In this document: positions 34,601-43,914 of the stretch, piece after piece
Layout of the letters: the number at the start of each line of letters is the position of its first letter
Numbering within the stretch: position 1 is the stretch's first letter
Source of the DNA: Planctomycetota bacterium
Lineage (GTDB): Bacteria; Planctomycetota; B15-G4; SIAN01
Assembly: GCA_016795285.1 (NCBI GenBank)
Contig: JAEUIC010000030.1
Span: 1-47,111 of the forward strand
Direction: 5' to 3'
DNA length: 47,111 bases
Made by a program: the position numbers and the translations under genes
The notes under the pieces: model-generated
The model's database searches: none
Seen by the model: only the letters and a program-made list of their open reading frames with translations
What the model was told of the DNA's origin: nothing

Positions 34601-35932
34601 ATGCGTTTCCATCACTTCGCTGCCGCTGCCTGCGGCGGCTGGCTGTGCGGCGGCGTGGCCGTCGCGCAGCAGGACGGTTCGACCACTCCGGGTTCGTTCG
34701 ATCGCGCGCTCGATCAGGCGCTGGCCGATTCGCAGAAGGGCTCCGCCGCGAGCCAGATGAACCTCTTCGGCGGGCAGCTGCGGCTGCTCGACCTCTCGCT
34801 CGACGCGCTGGTGAATGCCGGCACCTCGACCGAGCAGGACGAGTCGATCGAGCAGCTGCAGGGCGGCGGCCACGATCCGAAGCAGCGCGGCTTCACGCTG
34901 TCGCAGCTCGAGCTGTCGGCGCTCGGCGCGATCGATCCGTGGTTCCAATTCGAGTCGCACCTCGTCTACTTGCTCTCGCCCGAAGGGGAGTCGGAGTTCG
35001 AGCTCGAGGAGGTCTTCGCGCGGAGCAGCGCGCTGCCATACGGGCTGCAGTTGAAGGTCGGCCAGTACATGACCGAGTTCGGCCGCATCAACTCGCAGCA
35101 CCCGCACGCGTGGGACTTCATCGACCAGCCGGTCATCCACAGCCGCGTCTTCGGGCCCGACGGCATGCGGGCGCCGGGGGCCCGCCTGTCGTGGCTCGCG
35201 CCGCTGCCGTGGTTCGCCGAGCTCTACCTCGGCCTGCAGAACTCGCGCGGCGAGACGATGGCGAGCTTCCGCGGCAGCGACGAGGAGGAGGCGCCGGGCG
35301 GCCGCGTCGCGGTCGAGCGCACGACGCGCAGCCTCGCCGACTTCGCGTGGTCGTCGCGGCTGCTGCAGTCGTTCGACCTCTCCGACGAGACGGTGAGCCT
35401 GTTCGGCCTCTCCGGCGCGTGGGGACCGAGCGGCGGCGGAGCGTCGACGCAGAGCGCGCTCTACGGCGCCGACCTCAAGGTGAAGTGGCAGCGCAAGCAG
35501 AACGAGGCGGGCTGGCCCTTCGTGATCTTCCAGGGCGAGGCGATCCGCCGCATCTACGGCACCGAGCTGCAGCAGTTCGACCCCGACGGCACGCCGTCGA
35601 CCGGCGACGAGTTCGCGCTGCCGGGCGACACGCTCCACGACACCGGCTTCTACAGCTACGTGCTGTGGGGCTTCCGGCGCGACTGGGCGGCCGGCCTGCG
35701 CTGGGAGCTCGCGCGTGCGAGCGGCGCCGGCGTCGAGGCGCGCGCCGACGACGCGCTCCGCGACGATCGCCAGCGCTTCTCGCCGATGGTCGTCTGGCAC
35801 CCGTCGCACTTCTCGCGGGTCCGCCTGCAGTACAACCTCGACTTCGCCGACCACCTGGCGCACGACCGCGCCCACAGCGTCTGGCTCGGCTTCGAGTTCG
35901 TGCTGGGCAACCACCCCGCGCACACCTACTGA
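34601..35932 (+). CDS. Outer-membrane beta-barrel protein of the zinc-uptake locus
   Basis: The 443-residue protein begins with an export signal (MRFHHFAAAACGGWLCGGVA, then VAQQ). It proceeds as a long series of amphipathic strands with aromatic girdles (PWFQFESHLVYLLSPEGE, PWFAELYLGLQNSRGETM, RVRLQYNLDFADHLAHDRAH, SVWLGFEFVLGNHPAHTY). Conserved-looking features include MTEFGRINSQHPHAWDFID, which holds several histidines near the predicted entrance. There is no TonB box or plug domain, so it is a porin-like barrel rather than a TonB-dependent receptor. It stands 12 nt before znuA and is very likely co-transcribed, which suggests zinc passage across the outer membrane. Start ATG 34601, weak AGGAA upstream. 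Confidence 0.8.
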   Translation: MRFHHFAAAACGGWLCGGVAVAQQDGSTTPGSFDRALDQALADSQKGSAASQMNLFGGQLRLLDLSLDALVNAGTSTEQDESIEQLQGGGHDPKQRGFTLSQLELSALGAIDPWFQFESHLVYLLSPEGESEFELEEVFARSSALPYGLQLKVGQYMTEFGRINSQHPHAWDFIDQPVIHSRVFGPDGMRAPGARLSWLAPLPWFAELYLGLQNSRGETMASFRGSDEEEAPGGRVAVERTTRSLADFAWSSRLLQSFDLSDETVSLFGLSGAWGPSGGGASTQSALYGADLKVKWQRKQNEAGWPFVIFQGEAIRRIYGTELQQFDPDGTPSTGDEFALPGDTLHDTGFYSYVLWGFRRDWAAGLRWELARASGAGVEARADDALRDDRQRFSPMVVWHPSHFSRVRLQYNLDFADHLAHDRAHSVWLGFEFVLGNHPAHTY

Positions 35933-35944
35933 GAGGGCGACACG

Positions 35945-36994
35945 ATGAACTTCCTCCAGTCCTGGTGCGTCCCGCTCGTGGCGTGGTTCGCAGCGCTCGC
36001 CGCCTCCTCCGAGCCGCTGCGCGTCTGCTGCACGGTGCCGTCGATCGGCAGCATCGCGCAGGAGGTGGGCGGCGATCGGATCGCGCTGACCGTCTTCGCG
36101 AAGGGCGGCGAGAACCCCCATTTCCTCGACGCGCGGCCGAGCCACGTGAAGGCGCTCGCCGCCGCCGACCTCTTCGTGCAGCAGGGGATGGAGCTCGAGA
36201 TCGGCTGGGCGCCGGTCCTGCTGCAGCAGTGCCGCAACGCGAAGGTGCAGCCGGGGCAGCTCGGCTTCCTCGACGCGTCGGTGGTGGTGACGCCGCTCGA
36301 GGTGCCGACCGCTCCGGTCGACCGCTCGCACGGCGACGTCCATCCGGGCGGCAACCCGCACTACATGACCGATCCGGTGAACGGCTTGAAGGTCGCGCGG
36401 CTGCTCCGCGAGCGCTTCACGCAGCTGCTGCCCGAAGCCGCCGACGGCTTCGCGCAGCGCTGCGCGCGCTTCGAGCAGCGGCTCTGCCGTGCGCTGGTGG
36501 GCGACGCGCTCGCCGACGCCTTCCCGGCCGACACGGTGATCAAGCTCGCCGAGTTGCAGGCCGACGGCCGGCTCGCGGCGTTCCTGCAGCAGCAGGGGCG
36601 CAGCGAGAAGCTCGCCGGCTGGCTCGGCGTGCTGGCGCCGTACGCCGGGACGGCGGTGATCGCCGACCACAACCAGTGGATCTACTTCGGGCGCCGCTTC
36701 GGGCTCCTCTTCGCCGGCTACCTCGAGCCGAAGCCGGGCGTCGCGCCGTCGACTCGCCATCTCGGCGAGCTGATCGGCGCGGCTCCGGCGGCGAACGTGA
36801 AGCTGGTCTTCACGGCGCCCGGCTTCGACCCGAAGTCGGCGCGCTTCGTCGCCGAGAAGCTCGGCCTGCCGCTGCTCTCGCTCGCCCATGAGGTGGGGGC
36901 GACGGCGACGGCGACCGACTACGTGGCGATGGTGCAGTTCGACGTCGAGCAGATCGGCGCGGCGCTGGCCCGGGCACGCGGCGGGGGGGCTTGA
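35945..36994 (+). CDS. znuA: Zinc ABC transporter substrate-binding protein (ZnuA-like)
   Basis: This 349-residue periplasmic binding protein of the cluster A-I metal family has a signal peptide in the first 21 residues. Putative metal ligands are His59 (GENPHFLDARPSH), His139 (GGNPHYMTDP) and His242 (IADHNQWIYFGRRFGL), with a fourth position in the C-terminal lobe. The order His-His-His and the DP motif after the second match ZnuA/AdcA rather than manganese proteins, which usually end in Asp. The His-rich loop of many ZnuA proteins is short here. Start ATG 35945 with GAGAGGG upstream. Its stop TGA overlaps the ATG of znuC (TGATG). It captures zinc for ZnuCB. Confidence 0.88.
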   Translation: MNFLQSWCVPLVAWFAALAASSEPLRVCCTVPSIGSIAQEVGGDRIALTVFAKGGENPHFLDARPSHVKALAAADLFVQQGMELEIGWAPVLLQQCRNAKVQPGQLGFLDASVVVTPLEVPTAPVDRSHGDVHPGGNPHYMTDPVNGLKVARLLRERFTQLLPEAADGFAQRCARFEQRLCRALVGDALADAFPADTVIKLAELQADGRLAAFLQQQGRSEKLAGWLGVLAPYAGTAVIADHNQWIYFGRRFGLLFAGYLEPKPGVAPSTRHLGELIGAAPAANVKLVFTAPGFDPKSARFVAEKLGLPLLSLAHEVGATATATDYVAMVQFDVEQIGAALARARGGGA

Positions 36995-37770
36995 TGGCGC
37001 CGTTCGACGCCGAGCTGCTGCTCTCCTGCCGCGACTTGGTCGCGGGGCACGGTCGCACGGCCGTGCTCCGCGACGTCACGCTGCAGGTGCGCGCCGGCGA
37101 GTTCTGGTTCCTGCTCGGCACCAACGCGACGGGCAAGTCGACCTTGCTCGCGACGCTGCTCGGCGTGCTGCCGCCGTTGCGCGGCGTCGCGGGCTACGGG
37201 CCGGGCAGCGGCTGCGCCGAGCTCGGCTACGTGCCGCAGCGCTGCGAGCTGGCGCAGAACCTGCCGACCACCGCGCACGAGCTGGTCGCGCTCGGGCTGG
37301 TGGGGCTCCCGCTGTCGCGCGCGGAGCGCGACGAGCGGGTGGCCGACGCGCTCGGGCAGGTGGGGCTTCGCGAGCAGGCGCACCGGAGCTACTGGTCGAT
37401 GTCGGGCGGGCAGCGGCAGCGGGTGATCGTGGCGCGGGCGCTCGCGCGCCGGCCGCGGCTGCTGTGCGTCGACGAGCCGATGAGCCACCTCGACCTCGTC
37501 ACCGAGCGCGCGCTGCTCGAGCTCTTCGCGCGGCGCAACCGCGAGGAGGGGCTCGCGATCGTCTACGTCAGCCATGACGTCGCGGTGGCGGCGGCGCTCG
37601 CGACCCACGTCGCGCTGGTCCACCACGGCGGCCTCGAGGCGGGGCCGGCCGACGCGCTGCTCGACGCGGCGAAGCTCGAGCAGGCGTACGGGGCGCCGGT
37701 GCCGGTGGCGCCGATCCCCGGCTTCGAGCGCACGCGGCCGCGCCTCTTGCCGATCGGAGGCGCGTCGTGA
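36994..37770 (+). CDS. znuC: Zinc ABC transporter ATP-binding protein (ZnuC-like)
   Basis: This 258-residue ATPase has a Walker A motif in LLGTNATGKSTLL (about 41-53; Ala-Thr replaces the common Gly-X), the signature MSGGQRQRVIVARAL (about 135-149), Walker B RLLCVDEPMSHLDL, and an H-loop IVYVSHDVAVAA. The ATG at 36994 overlaps the znuA stop by one base, and the end overlaps znuB by 4 nt, so the three genes are tightly coupled. It supplies energy for zinc import across the inner membrane. The metal assignment rests on the neighbours rather than on this protein itself. Confidence 0.9.
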   Translation: MAPFDAELLLSCRDLVAGHGRTAVLRDVTLQVRAGEFWFLLGTNATGKSTLLATLLGVLPPLRGVAGYGPGSGCAELGYVPQRCELAQNLPTTAHELVALGLVGLPLSRAERDERVADALGQVGLREQAHRSYWSMSGGQRQRVIVARALARRPRLLCVDEPMSHLDLVTERALLELFARRNREEGLAIVYVSHDVAVAAALATHVALVHHGGLEAGPADALLDAAKLEQAYGAPVPVAPIPGFERTRPRLLPIGGAS

Positions 37771-38615
37771 TCGAGGCGTTCCGCGACGCGTGGGCGCTGT
37801 TCGGCGACAGCTGGCTCGCCGCGTGGCTGGTGGCGCTGCTGCTGTCGGTGATCGGCGTCTTCGTGGTCGTGCGCGACCAGATCTTCGTCGGCGCCGCCAT
37901 CGCGCAGGCGTCGACGCTCGGGATCGCGCTCGGCTTGTGCCTCGGCTCGGAGTGGAGCAGCGAGGGGAGCTTCTTCCGGTCGGACAGCTTCCTGTCGATC
38001 GTCGCGGTGCTCTTCGCGGTGGCGACCGCGCTGGTCACCGCGCGCGGCGGGGCGGCGCGCTTCGAGAGCCACGAGGCGATCACCGGCTTCATCTTCCTGC
38101 TCGGCGGCAGCGGCGCGCTGCTGGTCATCGCCCACAGCCCGCACGGCCTCGACGACGTGCAGCGGCTGCTGGCGTCGAGCGGCATCGGGGCGACGCGGCG
38201 CGACGTCTTCGTGCTGGCGCTGCTCTGCGCGACGACGCTCGCGTTCGTCGCGTGGCGGCGGCGCGAGCTGCTGCTCTTCGCGATCGATCCGGCGACGGCG
38301 CGCGCGCTCGGCGTGCGGCGGCGCGCCGACCTGATGGCGGCGGCGTGGCTCGGGCTCGCGCTCGGCTTGTCGATGCGGGTGTCGGGGATGCTCTACGCGT
38401 TCGGCTGCCTCGTGCTGCCGGCGCTGATCGCCAAGAGCCTCTGCCGGGCGGCGCTGCCGATGTTCGTCGCGGCGCCGCTGATCGCGGTGGTGGCGTCGAT
38501 GGCGGCGGCGTGGCTCGGCCATGCGGGCGACTTCAACCAGGCGCAGGTGGCGGTGGCGCTGCTCTGCGGGCTGCTCGCCGCGGCGTGGGGCGGGCGCGCG
38601 CTGCGCGGGAGGTAG
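37767..38615 (+). CDS. znuB: Metal ABC transporter permease (ZnuB-like, ABC-3 family)
   Basis: This 282-residue inner-membrane permease has about eight hydrophobic segments. Family landmarks include IGVFVVVRDQIFVGAAIAQA followed by STLGIALGL, corresponding to the conserved region after TM2, and RRADLMAAAWLGLALGLSMR with FGCLVLPALIAKSL near the C-terminus, typical of ABC-3 permeases. The start is GTG 37767, which shares GTGA with the znuC stop. It forms the import channel with ZnuC. The downstream 167 bp before the Hpt gene contain no gene and no clear terminator. Confidence 0.9.
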   Translation: MIEAFRDAWALFGDSWLAAWLVALLLSVIGVFVVVRDQIFVGAAIAQASTLGIALGLCLGSEWSSEGSFFRSDSFLSIVAVLFAVATALVTARGGAARFESHEAITGFIFLLGGSGALLVIAHSPHGLDDVQRLLASSGIGATRRDVFVLALLCATTLAFVAWRRRELLLFAIDPATARALGVRRRADLMAAAWLGLALGLSMRVSGMLYAFGCLVLPALIAKSLCRAALPMFVAAPLIAVVASMAAAWLGHAGDFNQAQVAVALLCGLLAAAWGGRALRGR

Positions 38616-38782
38616 CGGCCCTGCGCGGACGGCGAGGAGGCGCGAAACGTTTGCCGGGCGCGGCGCAGCGGGGCAGATCGCTGCCGGGACGCAGGGGCGG
38701 GTCCGTCGATCGAGGAGGCGCGGCGTCCGTGCACGAGGCGCGGGCGGCACGCTCACCGACGAGCGACGGGGAGGCACGCGCG

Positions 38783-39160
38783 ATGGCGGCGAACGACGGG
38801 ACGGCGGGCACCTATCCGGAAGTGCTCGATCGGCTGCGCGAGATCGGGCTGCTCGAGGAGCAGACGCTCCTGGCCGAGACGTCCGAGCTCTTCCTCACCG
38901 ATGCGGCGAGCACCCTGAACGCGATCCAGGAGGCGTTCGCGTCGGGCGATTCGGGCAGCCTCGAGCGCGCGGCCCATCGGCTGAAGGGCGCCGCGCTGAA
39001 CCTCGGCGTCCAGTCGATCGCGCTGCCGACCAAGCTGCTCGAGGAGAACGCCCGCCGCGGCGAGTTCGCCGGCGGCCCCGAAGCGATCGCCACCATCGAG
39101 CGCGAACTGGCCGACGTCGGCCGGTGGCTGCGCGACCTCGCCGCCCACCCCCCGACCTAG
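38783..39160 (+). CDS. Histidine-phosphotransfer (Hpt) domain protein
   Basis: The 125-residue helical protein is composed almost entirely of one Hpt domain. The phospho-accepting histidine is at about residue 65 in RAAHRLKGAALNLGV, which matches the HxLKG(x)5G consensus. Flanking helices (LFLTDAASTLNAIQEAFASG, LPTKLLEENARRGEFAGG) complete the four-helix bundle. It has no fused kinase or receiver and no two-component partner in the window, so it is an orphan relay protein that must work with distant hybrid kinases. ATG 38783 has GGGGAGG about 8 nt upstream. The stop codon's last base is the first base of repeat cluster R3. Confidence 0.85.
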   Translation: MAANDGTAGTYPEVLDRLREIGLLEEQTLLAETSELFLTDAASTLNAIQEAFASGDSGSLERAAHRLKGAALNLGVQSIALPTKLLEENARRGEFAGGPEAIATIERELADVGRWLRDLAAHPPT

Positions 39161-39231
39161 GTGGCGGGGAGTTTCCGTCCACCACGGTGCCGGGGAGTTT
39201 CCGTCCGGATGGATGGAAACTCCCCGGCACC
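39160..39231 (+). repeat. Modular palindromic repeat cluster R3 (three type A units)
   Basis: Type A plus at 39160-39180 begins on the last base of the Hpt stop codon, type A plus follows at 39186-39206, and type A minus at 39211-39231 (one mismatch in the tail). The last two form an inverted pair with a 17-bp stem and a 12-nt loop. Here the plus unit precedes the minus unit, the reverse of R1 and R2. The cluster separates the convergent Hpt and tmk genes. Confidence 0.85.
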
Positions 39232-39261
39232 GTCGTGCGGCACCGTGGCGGAGGGGCGCGG

Positions 39262-39963
39262 TCAGGGGGCGCCGAGGCGGGCGCGGCAGAGGGCGAGCAA
39301 CTCGCGCTCGACGTCGGCGAGCGGCGCGGCGGCGGCGAGGCGCACGATCGCCGGTTCGGCGCGCGCGAGCTCGTCGTAGACGCGCGCCACCGCGCGCAGG
39401 TCCTCGAGCTTCTCGAAGCTGCTCACGCTCGCGCGATTGGCCGCGATCCGCGCCAGCGCCGCCTCCGGCGTCAGCTCGAGCAGCACCGTGAGGTCAGGCG
39501 TCGGCGCGATCGAGCGGCTGCGCGCCAGGATCGCCGCGACCGGCACGCCGCGCGCCCCCTGGTAGGCCGCCGTCGACCAGTAGGTCCGGTCCTGCACCAC
39601 CCACGCCCCGCGCGCGAGCGCCGGCGCCACTCGCTCCGCCACGTGCGCCGCTCGATCGGCGTGGAAGAGCTCGAGCTCCTGCTCGCCGCTGGTCGTCCGC
39701 TCCTTCGCCGCCAGCAGCCGCCGCAGCTCGATCCCCGCCGGCGACGTCCACGGCTCGCGCGTCTCGACCACCTCGTGCCCGCCCTCGCGCAACGCCGCCG
39801 CGAGCCGCGCGCACAACGTCGTCTTGCCGGTGCCGTCGATCCCCTCGAGGACGATCAGCCGACCGCGCGGCGGCGTCGCCGTCCCGCGCTCGCTCGCGCG
39901 CGCTTCGGTCGGGCGCATCGGGTCGATCGGACGCTGCGGGCTCGTCGGGCTCTCGGGGCTCAT
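39262..39963 (-). CDS. tmk: Thymidylate kinase
   Basis: This 233-residue enzyme phosphorylates dTMP to dTDP. The P-loop GIDGTGKTT lies at 41-49, preceded by a Pro/Thr/Ser-rich N-terminal extension of about 33 residues. Other family marks are VETREPWTSPAG (the TREP motif), LELFHADRAAHVAERV, and VVQDRTYWSTAAYQGARG (the DRY-like motif), with a lid in LARIAANRASVSSFEKLE. A cytosolic core nucleotide enzyme is expected. ATG 39963 is supported by a TACGCT hexamer 8 nt upstream; an internal ATG at 39918 would remove part of the extension. The gene converges with the Hpt gene across repeat cluster R3 and is divergent from the flippase gene. Confidence 0.88.
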   Translation of the reverse strand: MSPESPTSPQRPIDPMRPTEARASERGTATPPRGRLIVLEGIDGTGKTTLCARLAAALREGGHEVVETREPWTSPAGIELRRLLAAKERTTSGEQELELFHADRAAHVAERVAPALARGAWVVQDRTYWSTAAYQGARGVPVAAILARSRSIAPTPDLTVLLELTPEAALARIAANRASVSSFEKLEDLRAVARVYDELARAEPAIVRLAAAAPLADVERELLALCRARLGAP

Positions 39964-39971
39964 GGCGGCGC

Positions 39972-39977
39972 AGCGTA
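39972..39977 (-). promoter_or_regulatory. Candidate -10 element (TACGCT), 8 nt before tmk ATG
   Basis: Minus strand: TACGCT, GCGCCGCC, ATG. This is the third case of exactly 8-nt spacing in the window. It lies back to back with a plus-strand candidate at 39985-39990. Confidence 0.35.
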
Positions 39978-39984
39978 GCGGCGG

Positions 39985-39990
39985 TAGCTT
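39985..39990 (+). promoter_or_regulatory. Candidate -10 element (TAGCTT), 10 nt before TTG 40001
   Basis: TAGCTT, 10 nt, then TTG at 40001. If real, it sets the flippase start at 40001 rather than at ATG 39962, which would overlap the tmk start codon. Confidence 0.25.
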
Positions 39991-40000
39991 CGCGCGCTCC

Positions 40001-41482
40001 TTGGACAGCGAACCCACCACGCTCGAGCGGCGCGTCCTGGCCGGCACCGGCCTCCAGCTCGCCGCGCGCATCGCCTCCGCCTTCTGCTCGGCCTCGGCGA
40101 TCCTGCTGATCGGCCGCCATCTCGGCGACGAGCGGCTCGGCCGCTTCAACTTCCACTTCACCCTCTTCCTGATCGTCGGCGCGCTGGTCGATCTCGGCTC
40201 GATGGCGATCGCCGTCCGCGAGGCGACCCGCCACCCCGAGCGCGAGGCGGCCGTCCTGCGCGCCACCTTCCGCATCCGCCTCGCCACCGTCACGCTCTGC
40301 GTGCTGCTCTGCGCCGCGATCTCGTGGTGGAAGGAGGGGAGCCTCGCGCGCGCCGCGCTGCCGATGGTGGCCGCGCTCCACCTGCTGGCGGTCGCCCCCT
40401 GCACGGCGGCGGCGTGGCTGCAGGTGCGCGTGCGCCTCACCGCGATCGCGCTCGCGCCGCTCGCCGGCTTCTCGCTCTACATCGGCGCGGTGCTCCTGCT
40501 CACCCGCGCCGACGTGCACGAGCCGGGCCTCTTCCTGCTCGCCTTCGCCGGCGGCCTCTTCGTGCAGGGCCTAGTCCCGTGGCTCGCCGCGCGCCGCCAC
40601 GTGGCGCTGCTCGGCCCGGTCGAGCCGGGGCTGGTGCGCGAGCTGCTGCTGGCGATGGTGCCGCTCGGCCTCTCGGCGGCGCTCTCGACCCTCTACTTCC
40701 GCATGGACGCGCTGCTGCTCAACTCGCTCTGCGGCGACGCGGCGAACGGCCGCTACGCGCGCACCTTCCCGATGCTCTCGCTCGCCATCGCGCTGCCGAC
40801 CTACCTCACCTCGGCGCTCTTCCCGGCGCTGACGCGCGCCGCCGGCCGCGGCCCCGCGCCGCTCCTGGCGCTGACGCGCCGCGCCTGCACCGTGCTGGCC
40901 GGCTTCGCGCTGCCCGCCGTCGCGATCTGCTTCGCGTGGGGCGGCCAGGTGCTCTACCTCTTCTGGGCGCGCCACGGCGAGGGCGAGCGCTACGCCGACT
41001 TCCTCGCCGACAACGGCGACCTGCGCCGCTGCTTGCCGCTGCTGGCGATCGCGGGCGTCGCGATCTTCCTCACCTACCCGCAGATGCACGCGCTCACCGC
41101 GCTCGGCCGCCAGCGCGTGCTGGCGCGCGTCTCGGTGGTCGCGCTGCTGCTGAAGCTCCTCGTCTCGAGCGTCGCGATCCGCGCGCAGGGGGTCCTCGGC
41201 GCCGCGCTCGGCACGCTGCTCACCGAGTGGTTCGTCTTCGCGTGGGTCACGCTCGAGCTGCGGCGCGCCACCAGCGGCTTCGCGCCGTCGCGCGCGCTGC
41301 TGCGGCCGCTCGCGGCGGGCCTCGCCGTCGCGGCCGTCGCGTGGCCGCTGCGCCACCTCGCGCCGTGGTGGACGGTGCCGCTCGGCTTCGCGCTGCAGGC
41401 GGGGGCGCTCTGGCTCGGCGGCGCGCTGCCGCTGCGGCTCGGGATCGATGAGGCGGCGCAGCGCCCCGCAGGTGCGGCGTGA
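40001..41482 (+). CDS. Polysaccharide flippase (Wzx/MATE-like, oligosaccharide flippase family)
   Basis: This 493-residue inner-membrane protein has about 14 hydrophobic helices. The N-terminal block LQLAARIASAFCSASAILLI followed by GRHLGDERLGRFNF is the classic opening of the polysaccharide_synt family (a long helix, then a Gly-Arg turn and an aromatic-rich loop). Later markers include LSTLYFRMDALLLNSLCGDA in the central region and paired short cytoplasmic Arg loops. It likely moves lipid-linked oligosaccharides across the membrane. TTG 40001 is my preferred start; ATG 39962 would add 13 residues and overlap the tmk start codon. The stop overlaps the first glycosyltransferase by 4 nt, so the flippase and glycosyltransferases form one operon. 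Confidence 0.86.
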   Translation: MDSEPTTLERRVLAGTGLQLAARIASAFCSASAILLIGRHLGDERLGRFNFHFTLFLIVGALVDLGSMAIAVREATRHPEREAAVLRATFRIRLATVTLCVLLCAAISWWKEGSLARAALPMVAALHLLAVAPCTAAAWLQVRVRLTAIALAPLAGFSLYIGAVLLLTRADVHEPGLFLLAFAGGLFVQGLVPWLAARRHVALLGPVEPGLVRELLLAMVPLGLSAALSTLYFRMDALLLNSLCGDAANGRYARTFPMLSLAIALPTYLTSALFPALTRAAGRGPAPLLALTRRACTVLAGFALPAVAICFAWGGQVLYLFWARHGEGERYADFLADNGDLRRCLPLLAIAGVAIFLTYPQMHALTALGRQRVLARVSVVALLLKLLVSSVAIRAQGVLGAALGTLLTEWFVFAWVTLELRRATSGFAPSRALLRPLAAGLAVAAVAWPLRHLAPWWTVPLGFALQAGALWLGGALPLRLGIDEAAQRPAGAA

Positions 41483-42654
41483 CGCGCCGCCGCTCGATCG
41501 GCATCGACGTGCGCGCGGCGTTGCGCGGGCCGTGCGGCATCGGGCGCGTCGCGGTGGAGCTCGCGCAAGCGCTGGCGCGGCTCGATCCGGCGCTGCAAGT
41601 CGTCCTCTACGGCGCGTCGCGCCACGGCCGCGACTGGGCAGCGCCGCTGCCGTGCGAGCTGCTGGATCTCCCGAACGTCCGCCTCTTCGCGCCGCGCCTG
41701 CCGGCGAAGCTGCTGCAGTGGGCGGCGCGAATGCCGGGCTTCGCGACCGATTGGCTCACCGGCCCGCTCGACGCCTTCCTCCACACCGATCTCGTCTACG
41801 TGGCGGGACTGCGTTGCCCGCAGTTGGTGATCGTCCACGACCTCGCGTTCGAGGTGTCGCGCGACTTCCACGAGGAGGGGTTCCACGAGCCGGCGCGCGC
41901 GCGGCTCTCCGCCGCCATCGACACCGCCGCCGCGCTGATCGTGCCGAGCGCCGCCACGCGCGACGACCTCGTCTCGCGCTGGCATGTGGCGAGCGAGCGG
42001 ATCACGGTGGTGCCGCTCGGTTGCGATCACGTGCTGCGAGGCGCGGCAGGCCAAGCGAGCGGCGCAACGCTGCCGCGGTTCGAGCGGCCCACCGCCGCGC
42101 CGCGCGCCGGCTACTTCGTCCACGTCGGCACGCTCGAGCCGAGGAAGAACTTGCCGCGGCTGGTGCGCGCCTATCGGGCCGCGCGCGCGCAAGGGCTCGC
42201 GCAGGAGCTGGTGCTGGTCGGCGCGTGGGGGTGGAAGCGCGAGGAGCTGGAACGGGAGCTCGCGCGCTGCGGCAGCGACGCGCCGGTGACGGTGCGCGGC
42301 GCGGTGCCGGAAGCGGAGCTCCTCGCGTGGCTCGCGCACGCCGACGCGCTGGTCTATCCGTCGCTCTGGGAGGGGTTCGGCCTGCCGGTGGCGGAGGCGT
42401 TCGCGCTCGGCGTGCCGGTGATCACCTCGAACCGCTCATCGACGCGCGAAGTGGCGGGCGACGCCGCGCTGCTGATCGACCCCGAGTCGGAGCCGGAGCT
42501 CGCCGCCGCGCTGCTGCGGTTGGGCCGCGACGCCGCGTTGCGCGCCGAGCTGGCGGTCCGTGGCCAGGAACGCGCGCGCCGCTACACGTGGGAGGCGATG
42601 GCGCGCGGGGTGCGCGAGTTGGTGGAGCGGGTGGTCGCGAGCGGTCGGCGTTGA
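41479..42654 (+). CDS. GT4-family glycosyltransferase 1
   Basis: This 391-residue GT-B fold enzyme starts at GTG 41479 in a GTGA overlap with the flippase stop. The N-terminal Rossmann-like domain begins RRSIGIDVRAALRGPCGIGR, and the acceptor-side landmark LVIVHDLAFEVSRDFHEEG is near the middle. The C-terminal Glycos_transf_1 domain shows FVHVGTLEPRKNLPRLV, a Gly-rich loop, and the donor-binding E-x7-E motif EGFGLPVAE (about 298-306), followed by AFALGVPVITSNRSSTREVA. It transfers a sugar from a nucleotide-sugar donor to a growing lipid-linked glycan. It is closest in layout to bacterial mannosyltransferases, but donor and acceptor cannot be assigned. Confidence 0.9.
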   Translation: MTRRRSIGIDVRAALRGPCGIGRVAVELAQALARLDPALQVVLYGASRHGRDWAAPLPCELLDLPNVRLFAPRLPAKLLQWAARMPGFATDWLTGPLDAFLHTDLVYVAGLRCPQLVIVHDLAFEVSRDFHEEGFHEPARARLSAAIDTAAALIVPSAATRDDLVSRWHVASERITVVPLGCDHVLRGAAGQASGATLPRFERPTAAPRAGYFVHVGTLEPRKNLPRLVRAYRAARAQGLAQELVLVGAWGWKREELERELARCGSDAPVTVRGAVPEAELLAWLAHADALVYPSLWEGFGLPVAEAFALGVPVITSNRSSTREVAGDAALLIDPESEPELAAALLRLGRDAALRAELAVRGQERARRYTWEAMARGVRELVERVVASGRR

Positions 42655-42696
42655 TCGACCTTCGAGCGGCGCTCCGAGCTCGGCGACGCTCCCCGC

Positions 42697-42702
42697 TACC
42701 AT
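42697..42702 (+). promoter_or_regulatory. Candidate -10 element (TACCAT), 9 nt before ATG 42712
   Basis: TACCAT, nine bases, ATG. It lies in the 57-bp gap between glycosyltransferase genes 1 and 2 and would give an independent, nearly leaderless transcript. Confidence 0.3.
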
Positions 42703-42711
42703 CCGCTCCTC

Positions 42712-43904
<1,193 letters not shown>

Positions 43905-43914
<10 letters not shown>

